NCBI GenBank assembly: GCA_910587105.1
Contig: CAJUMB010000002.1
Coordinates: 1-64,000, forward strand
Reading direction: 5' to 3'
DNA: 64,000 nt
Source of the DNA: an uncultured Lachnospiraceae bacterium
GTDB taxonomy: Bacteria > Bacillota > Clostridia > Lachnospirales > Lachnospiraceae
The notes beneath the pieces are model-generated. The model was not told the DNA's origin. It saw nothing but the letters and a program-made list of their open reading frames with translations, and did not search any database. Positions 26,533 to 35,235 of the stretch are shown here, piece by piece. The first letter of the stretch is position 1. Every line of letters begins with the position of its first letter. The translations under genes were made by a program, and so were the position numbers.

Positions 26533-27486
26533 TTAAATGGTTTTTAGTGAATCCAGTTTTTTGGCAGGGAATTCTTCCTGACAGCGGAGATCCAGGATTG
26601 CAGGGGTATTCCGGGCGTTTTCGTACCAATCCCGGGCATTTTCATAGTCTTGCATTTCTACATAATAATCACCTGCTTCCAGACACAATTCAGCACAGGG
26701 GAAAGCGGCGGTACCGTTTAGGCATAGACTGAGAAATTCCAGATAGTTTTTTTTCAGGCGGTTGATCCGCGCCAGTACGCACAGGGCTTCCATGTGTTCA
26801 TCATTGCTGCGCGCGGCATCTTTAAAAGAGTTCTGGAAAAAGGTCTCAGCTTCTAAAAAATCCTGGGAGGTTCCAGCCATGAACAGTTCTCTGGCGTACA
26901 TCTTGTGCAGGCGTGCAGACAGGTGGCAGCCCTTTTGTATAGAAGCGCGCATGATTTCCAGGTCTCGGCTGGCATGGCTGCTGTCGGGCTGGTGAAGAAT
27001 TTCGATATCGCTGTCATACACCACAGGCTGCAGACGCACGGTTTCATGTATGGGGTCGATCCACTGGAATGTCCGGAGCCGTTTGAAAAGTTTTGGACGA
27101 TAGTCTTTATCAAAGTTTTCTGTTGTCTGGTAAGGATGCCGGTTTACATAAATCATCTGGACGATTTCAATTTCTGGGAGAAGGGTCTGCTTTAGCCGAA
27201 GGAATTTTTCACGGTTGTCAGAATCCAGAACTTCATCGGCATCCGGAGTGTAAATGTAGTCACATGTGGCAAGGGAAAAAGTATAGTTTCGCGCATGGGC
27301 GAAATCATGGGTCCATTGGTAATCGTATACATGGCTGGTATATTCTGCAGCTATGCTTTTGGTTTTGTCTGTGGAACCAGTATCTACAATAATTAATTCA
27401 TCCCAGATTCCCTGCAGGGAACTCAGGCATCTGGCCAGGTGTTTTTCTTCGTTTTTTACAATCATACATACGCTGATGGTGGTCAT
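26533..27486 (-). CDS. Family 2 glycosyltransferase with helical repeat C-terminus
   Basis: A 317-residue protein. The N-terminal GT-A fold begins ISVCMIVKNEEKHLARCLSSL. It has VDTGSTDKT (about 35-43) and the metal-binding DxD-type YTPDADEVLD (about 79-88), plus the acceptor-side phrase WIDPIHETVRLQP. After about residue 190 the sequence becomes helical with TPR-like units (ARELFMAG, LARINRLKKNYLEFLSL, LEAGDYYVEMQDYENARDWYENA). This layout resembles SunS-like or tetratricopeptide-linked glycosyltransferases that modify peptides or cell-surface glycans. Sugar and acceptor are unknown. It is a single gene, divergent from the sugar-phosphate transferase. Confidence 0.85.
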   Translation of the reverse strand: MTTISVCMIVKNEEKHLARCLSSLQGIWDELIIVDTGSTDKTKSIAAEYTSHVYDYQWTHDFAHARNYTFSLATCDYIYTPDADEVLDSDNREKFLRLKQTLLPEIEIVQMIYVNRHPYQTTENFDKDYRPKLFKRLRTFQWIDPIHETVRLQPVVYDSDIEILHQPDSSHASRDLEIMRASIQKGCHLSARLHKMYARELFMAGTSQDFLEAETFFQNSFKDAARSNDEHMEALCVLARINRLKKNYLEFLSLCLNGTAAFPCAELCLEAGDYYVEMQDYENARDWYENARNTPAILDLRCQEEFPAKKLDSLKTI

Positions 27487-27567
27487 GTCAGGATTCTCCT
27501 TTATGTGTCACAGATTTTTCAGGTACTGCTGTTCAGTGGTCCGGAAAGTTCTCCGCATTGGTTTTTC

Positions 27568-27732
27568 CTAGAGCGTGTCTTAAAATCATTCCTGCCATCT
27601 ACACGCCCCACCTAGCGCGATATTTGCGCCAAATTCGGTCAACATAGCCCGCTATGCCTTCCTCATTTGGCACAAATCTCCCGCTGGGTGGGTCATACAT
27701 CTGGCAGAAAGCATTTTTAAGACACGCTCTAG
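27568..27732. repeat. MITE-like hairpin repeat, copy B (best preserved ends)
   Basis: 165 bases bounded by perfect 18-base inverted ends CTAGAGCGTGTCTTAAAA and TTTTAAGACACGCTCTAG. The interior matches copy A (20374-20535), including the central CATAGCCCGCTATG. It occupies the gap between divergent glycosyltransferase and sugar-transferase genes; the rest of that gap (27487-27859) holds no other feature I can support. Confidence 0.8.
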
Positions 27733-27859
27733 ATTCTTATTGTGTAGGATTTTACAGAATTTGTCAATAAACATATAGATTGCATGTAACTATTCAGCAG
27801 GTGCTGTTTTGCCTGCAGCTGTGAAGGCGTATGGATGTTTGGTCATGTGTGAGGTAATA

Positions 27860-29269
27860 ATGGGAAAAAAATACAGAAGTACGCCAGGATTGGCAGCGCT
27901 GGATATGGCGGCTCTTGTTCTGGCTTATATCATAGGATATTATGTCCGGTTCCGCACATTGGAGGGAATCTTGGAGGGGCAGCTTTACCGCATCGGTATC
28001 GTGTGCCTGCTTTTGATCTATCTGTGCGTGGCGCTGCAGACAGATTTTTTAAAAGATCTGGTGGAACGGGATTATTCGAAAGAAATTTTCTTAGTTTTTC
28101 GGATTAACTGCATATTGGCTGTTTTTATGGCGCTTTTGCTGTATTTTCTGCATATCGCGGGAGATTACTCCAGAATGTTTTATGGGGTGATTTTTGTGGC
28201 GGATATATGTTTGATGATTTTCTTTCGGTGTCTGTGTAAAAAACTGCTGAGGAACTACTATAAGGCGGATAAGTTTTCTCTGCGGTTTCTGATTTTGACA
28301 AATGGTGCTCTGGCGGAGCAGGTGTATGGAGAATTGATCGAATGTGTCCCGGCAGATTACCGGCTGGACGGGATGGTGCTGCTGGATGACGGGAAGGATG
28401 CATTACCGGAAAAGCTGAAGGACATGGTAGTGGCTGCGCGGGAAAACATGTACGATTATATCCGGCAGCAGGTGATTGATGAAGTGTTTATCAGTGTGAA
28501 CAACTGCCCGGTACATGAGATAGAAGATGTGATTTTGACGTTGCAGCATATGGGAATTGTGGTGAATGTGAATATCCAGACATTTGGACTGAAGACGAAG
28601 GAAAAGGCATTGCGGGAGTTTGGGCAGCATTCAGTATTGACTTACAGTACCAATATGTTTGACAGCACATCATTGTTTTTAAAAAGAGGAATGGATATTA
28701 TAGGAAGTCTGGCGGGCCTGTTTTTTACAGCGGTGTTGACAATTATCGTGGGGCCTATGATTTTTCTGGAATCTCCGGGGCCTGTTTTCTTTTCTCAAGT
28801 GCGTATTGGAAAAAACGGCAGACGGTTTAAGATTTATAAGTTCCGCTCCATGTATGCGGATGCAGAAAAACGAAAAGAAGAACTGATGGAGCACAATGAA
28901 ATGTGCGGACATATGTTTAAAATGGCAAATGATCCCCGTGTGACTAAGGTAGGAGAATTTATCCGAAAGACCAGCATTGATGAATTTCCTCAGTTTTACA
29001 ACGTACTGAAGGGTGATATGAGTCTGGTGGGAACCAGGCCTCCCACTGAGGACGAGTTTCTGCACTATACCAATGAGCAGAAACGGCGGCTGAGCCTGAA
29101 GCCTGGCATTACCGGGCTTTGGCAGGTGAGCGGGCGCAGTGACATTACGGACTTCGATGAAGTGGTGAAGCTGGACCTTCAATACATAGACAACTGGAGC
29201 ATATGGCAGGATATTAAAATTGTGGGGAAAACGGTGGTGATGGTGCTGCGGGGTTCCGGGGCGCGTTGA
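27860..29269 (+). CDS. Polyprenyl glycosylphosphotransferase (exopolysaccharide initiating sugar transferase)
   Basis: 469 residues from the ATG at 27860 (MGKKYRSTPGL), which has GAGGT 4 bases upstream. An upstream TTG frame extension has no such site. The N-terminal part has four to five TM helices (about 10-130) and a CoA-binding-like cytosolic domain (about 140-270). One further TM helix (about 285-310) precedes the catalytic bacterial sugar transferase domain with FLESPGPVFFSQVRIGKNGRRFKIYKFRSM and the DEFPQFYNVLKGDMSLVGTRPP active-site stretch. It attaches the first sugar-1-phosphate to undecaprenyl phosphate. No capsule cluster surrounds it, so it may serve a distant locus or a single glycan. 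Confidence 0.92.
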   Translation: MGKKYRSTPGLAALDMAALVLAYIIGYYVRFRTLEGILEGQLYRIGIVCLLLIYLCVALQTDFLKDLVERDYSKEIFLVFRINCILAVFMALLLYFLHIAGDYSRMFYGVIFVADICLMIFFRCLCKKLLRNYYKADKFSLRFLILTNGALAEQVYGELIECVPADYRLDGMVLLDDGKDALPEKLKDMVVAARENMYDYIRQQVIDEVFISVNNCPVHEIEDVILTLQHMGIVVNVNIQTFGLKTKEKALREFGQHSVLTYSTNMFDSTSLFLKRGMDIIGSLAGLFFTAVLTIIVGPMIFLESPGPVFFSQVRIGKNGRRFKIYKFRSMYADAEKRKEELMEHNEMCGHMFKMANDPRVTKVGEFIRKTSIDEFPQFYNVLKGDMSLVGTRPPTEDEFLHYTNEQKRRLSLKPGITGLWQVSGRSDITDFDEVVKLDLQYIDNWSIWQDIKIVGKTVVMVLRGSGAR

Positions 29270-29274
29270 GGTGG

Positions 29275-29303
29275 TTGTCAGAATGCAGTTTCTGTGTTAT
29301 AAT
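29275..29303 (+). promoter_or_regulatory. Promoter of the lytic transglycosylase gene
   Basis: TTGTCA (29275-29280), 17-base spacer, TATAAT (29298-29303), 40 bases before the ATG. Confidence 0.7.
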
Positions 29304-29343
29304 CAAAATATTATTTTTCTGAATTGGAAGAAGGGTGTAGGAA

Positions 29344-30120
29344 ATGAGCATTTTTGTGAACAGTGTGGCCAGTAACGGGAAGATCTATCAGAATAGCAGC
29401 ACTACAGAAAGTGCTGGCAGCGCGGCGGAAACCAGTGGTTCTTCAAAAAGCAGCAATGTTTTTGGAAATATTCTGGCATCTGCATTGGAGCGTTGCTTTT
29501 CCGATTCTGTGGCCAGTTATCAAGAAAAGTTAGAGGCAGAGCAGAATAAGGCGGACAGCAGGCCGGCGTCATCACCGGGAGCTGTTTTTCAAATGTCAGA
29601 GAGTATGGATGCGATTTTTCAGGAGGCGGCTAATACATATGGGGTATCGGTGAATCTGTTGAAAGCTGTGGGCATGGCAGAGTCCAACTTTAACCAGTAT
29701 GCCCAGTCAGGTGCAGGGGCACAGGGTGTGATGCAGCTGATGCCGGCTACAGCTGCGGGGCTGGGGGTGACAGATCCTTTTGATGCACGGCAGAACATTA
29801 TGGGCGGCGCGAAGCTGCTGTCACAGAATCTGTCCATGTATGGAGGCAATATTGATCTGGCTCTGGCAGCATACAATGCCGGGCCGGGGAATGTAGCGGC
29901 TTACGGAGGCGTTCCTCCTTTTGCGGAGACACAGAACTATGTGGTTAAAGTAAAGCAGTATATGGGATCGGAGCTGACCACCGGACAGACGGTACAGACA
30001 AAGATGGCTGCTTCGGGCAGAAGTGCACAGAGTTCTGACAGTAATGACAAGAAGGATGAAGGATTAAATTTCTTGGCAGATGCCGTGGAACGGATGCGGG
30101 TTCAGGCCCAGACGGTTTAA
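29344..30120 (+). CDS. SLT-domain lytic transglycosylase
   Basis: A 258-residue protein. The Ser/Thr/Asn-rich N-terminus (1-80) has no recognised signal peptide. The soluble-lytic-transglycosylase domain (about 83-205) has catalytic E113 in VGMAESNFNQYAQSG, then GAQGVMQLMPATA and LALAAYNAGPGNVAAYGG, the AYNAGP motif. It cleaves MurNAc-GlcNAc bonds with 1,6-anhydro products. Lack of a visible signal sequence suggests export by another route, as with flagellar or secretion-linked muramidases; it lies beside a chemoreceptor gene. This link is inference. Confidence 0.88.
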   Translation: MSIFVNSVASNGKIYQNSSTTESAGSAAETSGSSKSSNVFGNILASALERCFSDSVASYQEKLEAEQNKADSRPASSPGAVFQMSESMDAIFQEAANTYGVSVNLLKAVGMAESNFNQYAQSGAGAQGVMQLMPATAAGLGVTDPFDARQNIMGGAKLLSQNLSMYGGNIDLALAAYNAGPGNVAAYGGVPPFAETQNYVVKVKQYMGSELTTGQTVQTKMAASGRSAQSSDSNDKKDEGLNFLADAVERMRVQAQTV

Positions 30121-30140
30121 ACAGGATTAGCTATGGATAA

Positions 30141-30175
30141 AAAAAGGACGTCTCACTTTTGAGAGGTCCTTTTTT
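30141..30175. terminator. Shared terminator between convergent transglycosylase and chemoreceptor genes
   Basis: AAAAAGGAC-TCTC and GAGA-GTCCTTTTTT flank a 6-base loop, with A-run and T-run at the two sides, so it can work on both strands. Confidence 0.85.
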
Positions 30176-30212
30176 AGTGGTGCGCCCAGTGGGGCGCACG
30201 TTCTGTTTTATT

Positions 30213-32138
30213 TTAATACTTGGAGAAATCATCCTGGAAATGAATCTCGCCTACCTGGTCGCTGATATCAAAGGCATCTCCAGAATCTGTAAAAGATTCA
30301 GCCGGTGCCGGTTCTTTTGAAGGGGCCGGTGCCGGTTTCGGCATAGCTTTCGGCTTCGGCGCAGCCGGTGTATGATGGGGAGCAGGAGCCGGTGCAGGTG
30401 TGTGCACAGCCGGTTCTGTTTTTCCCGTGCCATGTCCCAAATCTGAACGGAATGTAAACTGTGAGAGCAGGTTGTTCAGGAGCCGGGCCTGTCCGGAAAG
30501 TTCCTGGCTGGCAGCAGCGCTCTGCTCTGCTGTGGCTGAGTTGGTCTGTACCACACTGGCGATCTGGTCAATTCCGACAGTTACCTGGGAGATTGAGTCA
30601 GCCTGTGAGGAGGATGCCTTGGAAATATCGTCGATAATACCTACAACTTCCTCTGAATCGGATACTACCTGCCGTACAGATGCAGCGGTTGCATTGGCGA
30701 TCTTTGTACCGTTCTCCACTGCCTGAATAGCGCTTTCGATCAGTGCAGTGGTGTTGTTGGCAGCCTCTGCACTTTTGCTTGCCAGGTTCCGGACTTCATC
30801 GGCTACTACTGCGAATCCTTTTCCTGCGGAACCTGCTCTGGCAGCTTCTACAGCGGCATTCAAGGCCAGAATGTTTGTCTGGAATGCAATATCTTCAATG
30901 GTTTTGATGATCTTACCGATTTCATTGGAAGCATTGCTGATCTCATCCATAGCGGCAATCATCTGTGTCATCTGTTCATTGCTTTCGCTCAGCAGGGTGC
31001 CCATGTTATTTGCCCGTGCACTGGCTTCCTCAGCATTCTGGGCATTGCTGGTTACGTTCTGAGAAATACCGTTAATAGTGGCTGCAAGTTCCTGTACAGA
31101 GCTTGCCTGTTCTGTGGCACCCTGGGATAATGCCTGGGAGCCGCCGGAAACCTGATCGGCGCTGGAATCCACCTGCTCGGTGGCAGTACTGATTTGATTT
31201 AAAGTGTCGTTTAGACTGCTGGAGATTAACTGCAGAGCTTCCAGTAAATGGGAGAAATGTCCCTTGTACAGATCTTTGCAGGAACTATGTACGTCAAAAT
31301 TTCCTTTCGCCATATCACGCATAATCAGATTTACGTCCCGGATAATGGCCTGCAGAGCTTCCACAATGAATTTGGTGGAACTTGCCAGTATCTGTGTCTC
31401 GTCTTCATTTTTAACGGTTGGCACCGGTGCGGATAAATCACCCTCTGCCAGAAGTGCCAGCCTGTCGGCGCATTCCTGTACAGGAACTGCGATATCTTTT
31501 GACACTCTGATAGAAATCAGAACAGCCATAACAGCGGAGGCTATAATGATAATCAGAACAGCGGTCATATCGGCCAGAGAAATGGCCTGCAATCTCTCAG
31601 TGCTGAGTTTTCCATTGTCGATTTTAGATTCCATTACAATAGATAAGCTCTCAAAAGCGGCATCGTACAGGGGATCTACTTCCACTATACATTGTTCAAA
31701 CAAAGCCTGGGGGTCGCCGTCGCCCAATTCCTTTGACTGAGTAACATAGCGTTTGACAGCTGTCTCATATTCGGTGAGGCTGTCCTTCAAAGATGCGAAG
31801 GCATCTTTAGCACCCTGAGTCTGAAGAGTTGGTTCTACGTTGCCCAGATATTTATAAGAGGCTGTGAAGCTGTCGTTTAACTCCTGTTCCAGCTGAGATT
31901 TCTGTTCAGGGTTCCGGGTATTTATATAATCGTGGAAAGAAACTCTGGTGTTGGTGAAAGCCACAGCGCCATATCCCAGATCTCCAAGAGTATAGCCGAA
32001 GGTGGTCATGGCGAATGAATACTTGGAATTTACATACTGGATACATACCAGTCCTGTAATGCCGGATAAAGTCGCCGTCAAGGTGACAATCAGGAATGCG
32101 AGTATCAGTCTTTTCTTGAGACGCATTTTCTTTAACAT
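30213..32138 (-). CDS. Methyl-accepting chemotaxis protein
   Basis: A 641-residue chemoreceptor. TM1 spans about 11-35, a four-helix-type periplasmic ligand domain 36-183 and TM2 184-208. HAMP spans about 210-265 and the cytoplasmic coiled coil 300-565. The signalling tip IAFQTNILALNAAVEAARAGSAGKGFAVVADEVRNLA lies near 405-445. A Pro/Ala/Lys-rich tail (about 572-615) ends in an acidic segment, EIHFQDDFSKY. Such flexible tails with a terminal peptide tether CheR/CheB in other receptors, though the usual NWETF is absent. No che or flagellar genes are in the window. A sigma-28-like -10 box precedes it. Confidence 0.95.
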   Translation of the reverse strand: MLKKMRLKKRLILAFLIVTLTATLSGITGLVCIQYVNSKYSFAMTTFGYTLGDLGYGAVAFTNTRVSFHDYINTRNPEQKSQLEQELNDSFTASYKYLGNVEPTLQTQGAKDAFASLKDSLTEYETAVKRYVTQSKELGDGDPQALFEQCIVEVDPLYDAAFESLSIVMESKIDNGKLSTERLQAISLADMTAVLIIIIASAVMAVLISIRVSKDIAVPVQECADRLALLAEGDLSAPVPTVKNEDETQILASSTKFIVEALQAIIRDVNLIMRDMAKGNFDVHSSCKDLYKGHFSHLLEALQLISSSLNDTLNQISTATEQVDSSADQVSGGSQALSQGATEQASSVQELAATINGISQNVTSNAQNAEEASARANNMGTLLSESNEQMTQMIAAMDEISNASNEIGKIIKTIEDIAFQTNILALNAAVEAARAGSAGKGFAVVADEVRNLASKSAEAANNTTALIESAIQAVENGTKIANATAASVRQVVSDSEEVVGIIDDISKASSSQADSISQVTVGIDQIASVVQTNSATAEQSAAASQELSGQARLLNNLLSQFTFRSDLGHGTGKTEPAVHTPAPAPAPHHTPAAPKPKAMPKPAPAPSKEPAPAESFTDSGDAFDISDQVGEIHFQDDFSKY

Positions 32139-32198
32139 AATAAATACCTGCCTTTATAAATAATTAAAATGTGTAAAAGAATAAAAAAGCTATTACAG

Positions 32199-32206
32199 TT
32201 ATCGGC
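32199..32206 (-). promoter_or_regulatory. Sigma-28 (SigD/FliA) type -10 box ahead of the chemoreceptor
   Basis: The minus strand reads GCCGATAA, the exact sigma-28 -10 consensus, about 60 bases before the chemoreceptor ATG. The expected TAAA -35 at 14-16 bases is only partly matched (TTAT at 15). Chemoreceptors are classic sigma-28 targets, which supports the call. Confidence 0.5.
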
Positions 32207-32274
32207 AGAAGTTTAAAAATAATAAGGAATAGAATTAAAGATCTGACCGATTTTCACTGTAAATAAATGGAAAA

Positions 32275-33657
32275 TCAATTTCCAAGAAGGTGTTCTCCTA
32301 CTTTTACCACGTCCCCGGCGCCTGCTGTGATCACAAGATCTCCATCCCCGCAGTTTTCCAGCAGATATTTTTCGATCTGGTCAAAAGTGGGAAAATATTC
32401 GCAGGGGGTTCCCAATGCCAGGATTTCTTTCTGCAGGTCTTTGGATGTGATGCCTATGGTATTTTTTTCCCGGGCGGCGTAAATGTCGGCCAGGATCACA
32501 GTATCTGCAAGGGTCAGCGCCTGCGCGAATTCCTTTAGTAAAGCCTGAGTGCGGGTATAGGTATGGGGCTGGAATACGCACCATAATTTATTGTGCGGAT
32601 AATTCTGCGCGGAAGATAAAGTGGCCGCTATCTCTGTGGGATGATGGGCGTAATCATCGATAATTGTTATCCCGCCTATTTTTCCCTTATGCTGGAATCT
32701 TCGGTCAGCCCCGGTAAACTTGGCCAGACCCTTTTGTATTACCTCTGTTTTCAGACCAAGTTTCTGCCCCAGAGCAATGACGGCAAGGGCATTGGATACA
32801 TTGTGGGTTCCCGGTACGGACAGTGTGAATTTCCCCAGCGGTCTGCCTTCGTGCAGACAGGTGAAGGCGGGATTGCCCATATCATCAAAGGTAATCTCAG
32901 AAGCCGTGTAGGTGCTGGGCTGGTGAAGTCCATAGGTAATCACCTGACAGGGCAGCTGCTCCGTGATGGCTTCGTATTCCGGCGTATCGCTGTTGATGAT
33001 TAGACAGCCGTCAGCAGGAAGCTTTTCGGCAAACTGGCGGAAAGACTGCCGGATATGTTCGATATCGCGGAAAAAGTCTAAATGGTCAGCGTCTATATTC
33101 AGGATGATGCTGATTTTTGGAGAAAAACACAGGAAACTGTTGGTATATTCACAGGCCTCTGTCACAAAGATGCCCGATTTGCCCACACGAATATTGCCTC
33201 CGATGGAAGACAGGATTCCACCCACAGTAATTGTGGGGTCACACTCCCCTTCCAGCAGCACCTGGGTGATCATAGAAGTCGTGGTAGTTTTCCCGTGGGT
33301 GCCGGCAACGGCTGTGGGTACAGAGTAATTGGACATGATCTGGCCCAGGAGTTCGGCCCTTGTCAGCATGGGGATATCCATCTGGACAGCACGGGCATAT
33401 TCGGGATTATCCGGGTGTATGGCGGCGGTATACACAACGATATCAACGGAATCGTCAATATTGGAAGCGCGCTGGCCGATGTGGACAACGGCGCCTTTTG
33501 CCTCCAGCTGTCTGGTCAAAGGGCTTTCTTTGGCGTCAGAGCCGGAAATGTGAAAGCTTCTTTGCAGCAGGATTTCTGCCAGTCCGCTCATACTGATGCC
33601 GCCGATTCCGATAAAATGTATGTGAAGCGGGTGGCTGAAGTCTATTTTATACATCAT
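32275..33657 (-). CDS. murC: UDP-N-acetylmuramate--L-alanine ligase
   Basis: A 460-residue Mur ligase. The N-terminal UDP-binding domain has GIGGISMSGLAEILL (about 17-31), the central ATPase domain AGTHGKTTTTSM (118-129) and EACEYTNSFL. The C-terminal domain has DDYAHHPTEIAATL, the MurC hallmark. It adds L-Ala to UDP-MurNAc in the cytoplasm as the first peptide step of peptidoglycan synthesis. AAAGGAG precedes two adjacent ATG codons; I use the first. Stand-alone, outside a dcw cluster. Confidence 0.97.
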   Translation of the reverse strand: MMYKIDFSHPLHIHFIGIGGISMSGLAEILLQRSFHISGSDAKESPLTRQLEAKGAVVHIGQRASNIDDSVDIVVYTAAIHPDNPEYARAVQMDIPMLTRAELLGQIMSNYSVPTAVAGTHGKTTTTSMITQVLLEGECDPTITVGGILSSIGGNIRVGKSGIFVTEACEYTNSFLCFSPKISIILNIDADHLDFFRDIEHIRQSFRQFAEKLPADGCLIINSDTPEYEAITEQLPCQVITYGLHQPSTYTASEITFDDMGNPAFTCLHEGRPLGKFTLSVPGTHNVSNALAVIALGQKLGLKTEVIQKGLAKFTGADRRFQHKGKIGGITIIDDYAHHPTEIAATLSSAQNYPHNKLWCVFQPHTYTRTQALLKEFAQALTLADTVILADIYAAREKNTIGITSKDLQKEILALGTPCEYFPTFDQIEKYLLENCGDGDLVITAGAGDVVKVGEHLLGN

Positions 33658-33893
33658 CTATCTCCTTTCTGATTTTGCATTATGTGTATATGTAATTATT
33701 ATAACCTTTACGATGGAAAATGGAAAGACCATTCGGCAGATTCGACGGAAAAATAACAAGTAATTTGAACATACTTCGAAAATATGTATAAATTATACAA
33801 ACCAACAGAGAAAATTGAAAAAATGTGTTGAAAAAGAATTATACATATCGATTAAAAATGTAGAAAAAAAGTGGGTAGAATTTGTAAAAAATG

Positions 33894-33922
33894 TTCACGA
33901 ACCAGGAAAAGTATGATATAAT
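33894..33922 (+). promoter_or_regulatory. glgCD promoter
   Basis: TTCACG (33894-33899), 17-base spacer, perfect TATAAT (33917-33922), 38 bases before the glgC start. The rest of the gap to murC is AT-rich and shows nothing else. Confidence 0.65.
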
Positions 33923-33960
33923 CTTTTAAAGTAAAACTATAATAGACAAGAGGTGATTGC

Positions 33961-35235
33961 ATGATGAAAAAGGAAATGATTGCCATGCTCTTAGCAGGGG
34001 GACAGGGCAGCAGATTGGGGGTTTTGACAGAGAAGGTAGCAAAGCCCGCTGTTTCTTTTGGCGGCAAATATCGAATCATTGACTTCCCATTAAGCAATTG
34101 TATCAATTCAGGTATTGATACGGTTGGAGTGCTGACCCAGTATCAGCCTTTATTGCTGAATACACATATCGGTATTGGCATTCCCTGGGATTTGGATAAA
34201 AATGAGGGTGGCGTGACCGTGCTGCCTCCTTATGAAAAAAGTACAAACAGTGAGTGGTACACAGGTACTGCCAATGCCATTTATCAGAACCTGGATTATA
34301 TGGAGCAGTATAATCCGGACTATGTACTGATTCTCTCCGGGGATCACATTTACAAAATGGATTATGAAGTAATGCTGGATTTTCATAAAGTGAATAAAGC
34401 AGATGTGACACTGGCCACTATGCCGGTGCCCATTGAAGAAGCCAGTCGTTTCGGTATTGTGGTGACAGATGACACCAACCGGATTACCCAGTTTGAGGAG
34501 AAACCGGAGAAGCCCAGCAGCAATCTGGCATCTATGGGAATCTACATTTTCAGCTGGCCGGTGCTTCGGGAAGCGCTTTTAGCGAAGAAGGATCAGAATA
34601 ACTGCGACTTTGGTATGCACGTTCTGCCGTACTGCCATGAGAAAAAGCAGCGTCTGTTTGCCTACGAGTATAATGGCTATTGGAAAGATGTGGGGACTCT
34701 GGGTTCTTACTGGGAAGCCAACATGGAGCTGATTGATATTATTCCGGAATTTAATCTCTATGAGGAGTTCTGGAGAATCTATACAAAGGGAGATATCATT
34801 CCTCCCCAATATATATCGGAAAAGGCCGTGGTGGGCAAATGCCTGATTGGAGAAGGCAGTGAAATATATGGTGAAGTGGAGAATTCTGTAATTGGGCCCA
34901 ATGTCTATATTGGAGAGGGGGCTGTTGTGAAAGACTCCGTTATCATGAGGAATACCAGAATCGGCCGGAACACAATTGTGGACAAGTCCATTATTGCTGA
35001 GGATGTGTCCATTGGAAACGATGTGGTACTGGGTGAAGGCGAAGAAGTTGAGAATGTGGCGAAACCGAAAGTGTATGCATTCGGGCTGGTGACCATCGGT
35101 GAGCATTCGGTGATACCCAGCGGTGTAAGAATAGGAAAGAACACTGCCATTTCAGGGGAAACCACACTTGAAGATTATCCTGGCAGGGTATTGCCGGGCG
35201 GAGGAGTGATAGCAAAGGATGGTGATAGAGCATGA
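33961..35235 (+). CDS. glgC: Glucose-1-phosphate adenylyltransferase
   Basis: A 424-residue ADP-glucose pyrophosphorylase, catalytic subunit. The N-terminal nucleotidyltransferase domain has LLAGGQGSRLGVLTEKVAKPAVSFGG (about 11-36), YTGTANAIYQN, LSGDHIYKMDY and FEEKPEKP. The C-terminal left-handed beta-helix (about 300-420) has hexapeptide repeats (IGEGSEIYGEVENSVIGPNVYIG). It makes ADP-glucose from ATP and glucose-1-phosphate for glycogen. The ribosome binding site is AGAGGTGATTGC. The stop overlaps the glgD ATG, so the two subunits are translationally coupled. Confidence 0.96.
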   Translation: MMKKEMIAMLLAGGQGSRLGVLTEKVAKPAVSFGGKYRIIDFPLSNCINSGIDTVGVLTQYQPLLLNTHIGIGIPWDLDKNEGGVTVLPPYEKSTNSEWYTGTANAIYQNLDYMEQYNPDYVLILSGDHIYKMDYEVMLDFHKVNKADVTLATMPVPIEEASRFGIVVTDDTNRITQFEEKPEKPSSNLASMGIYIFSWPVLREALLAKKDQNNCDFGMHVLPYCHEKKQRLFAYEYNGYWKDVGTLGSYWEANMELIDIIPEFNLYEEFWRIYTKGDIIPPQYISEKAVVGKCLIGEGSEIYGEVENSVIGPNVYIGEGAVVKDSVIMRNTRIGRNTIVDKSIIAEDVSIGNDVVLGEGEEVENVAKPKVYAFGLVTIGEHSVIPSGVRIGKNTAISGETTLEDYPGRVLPGGGVIAKDGDRA

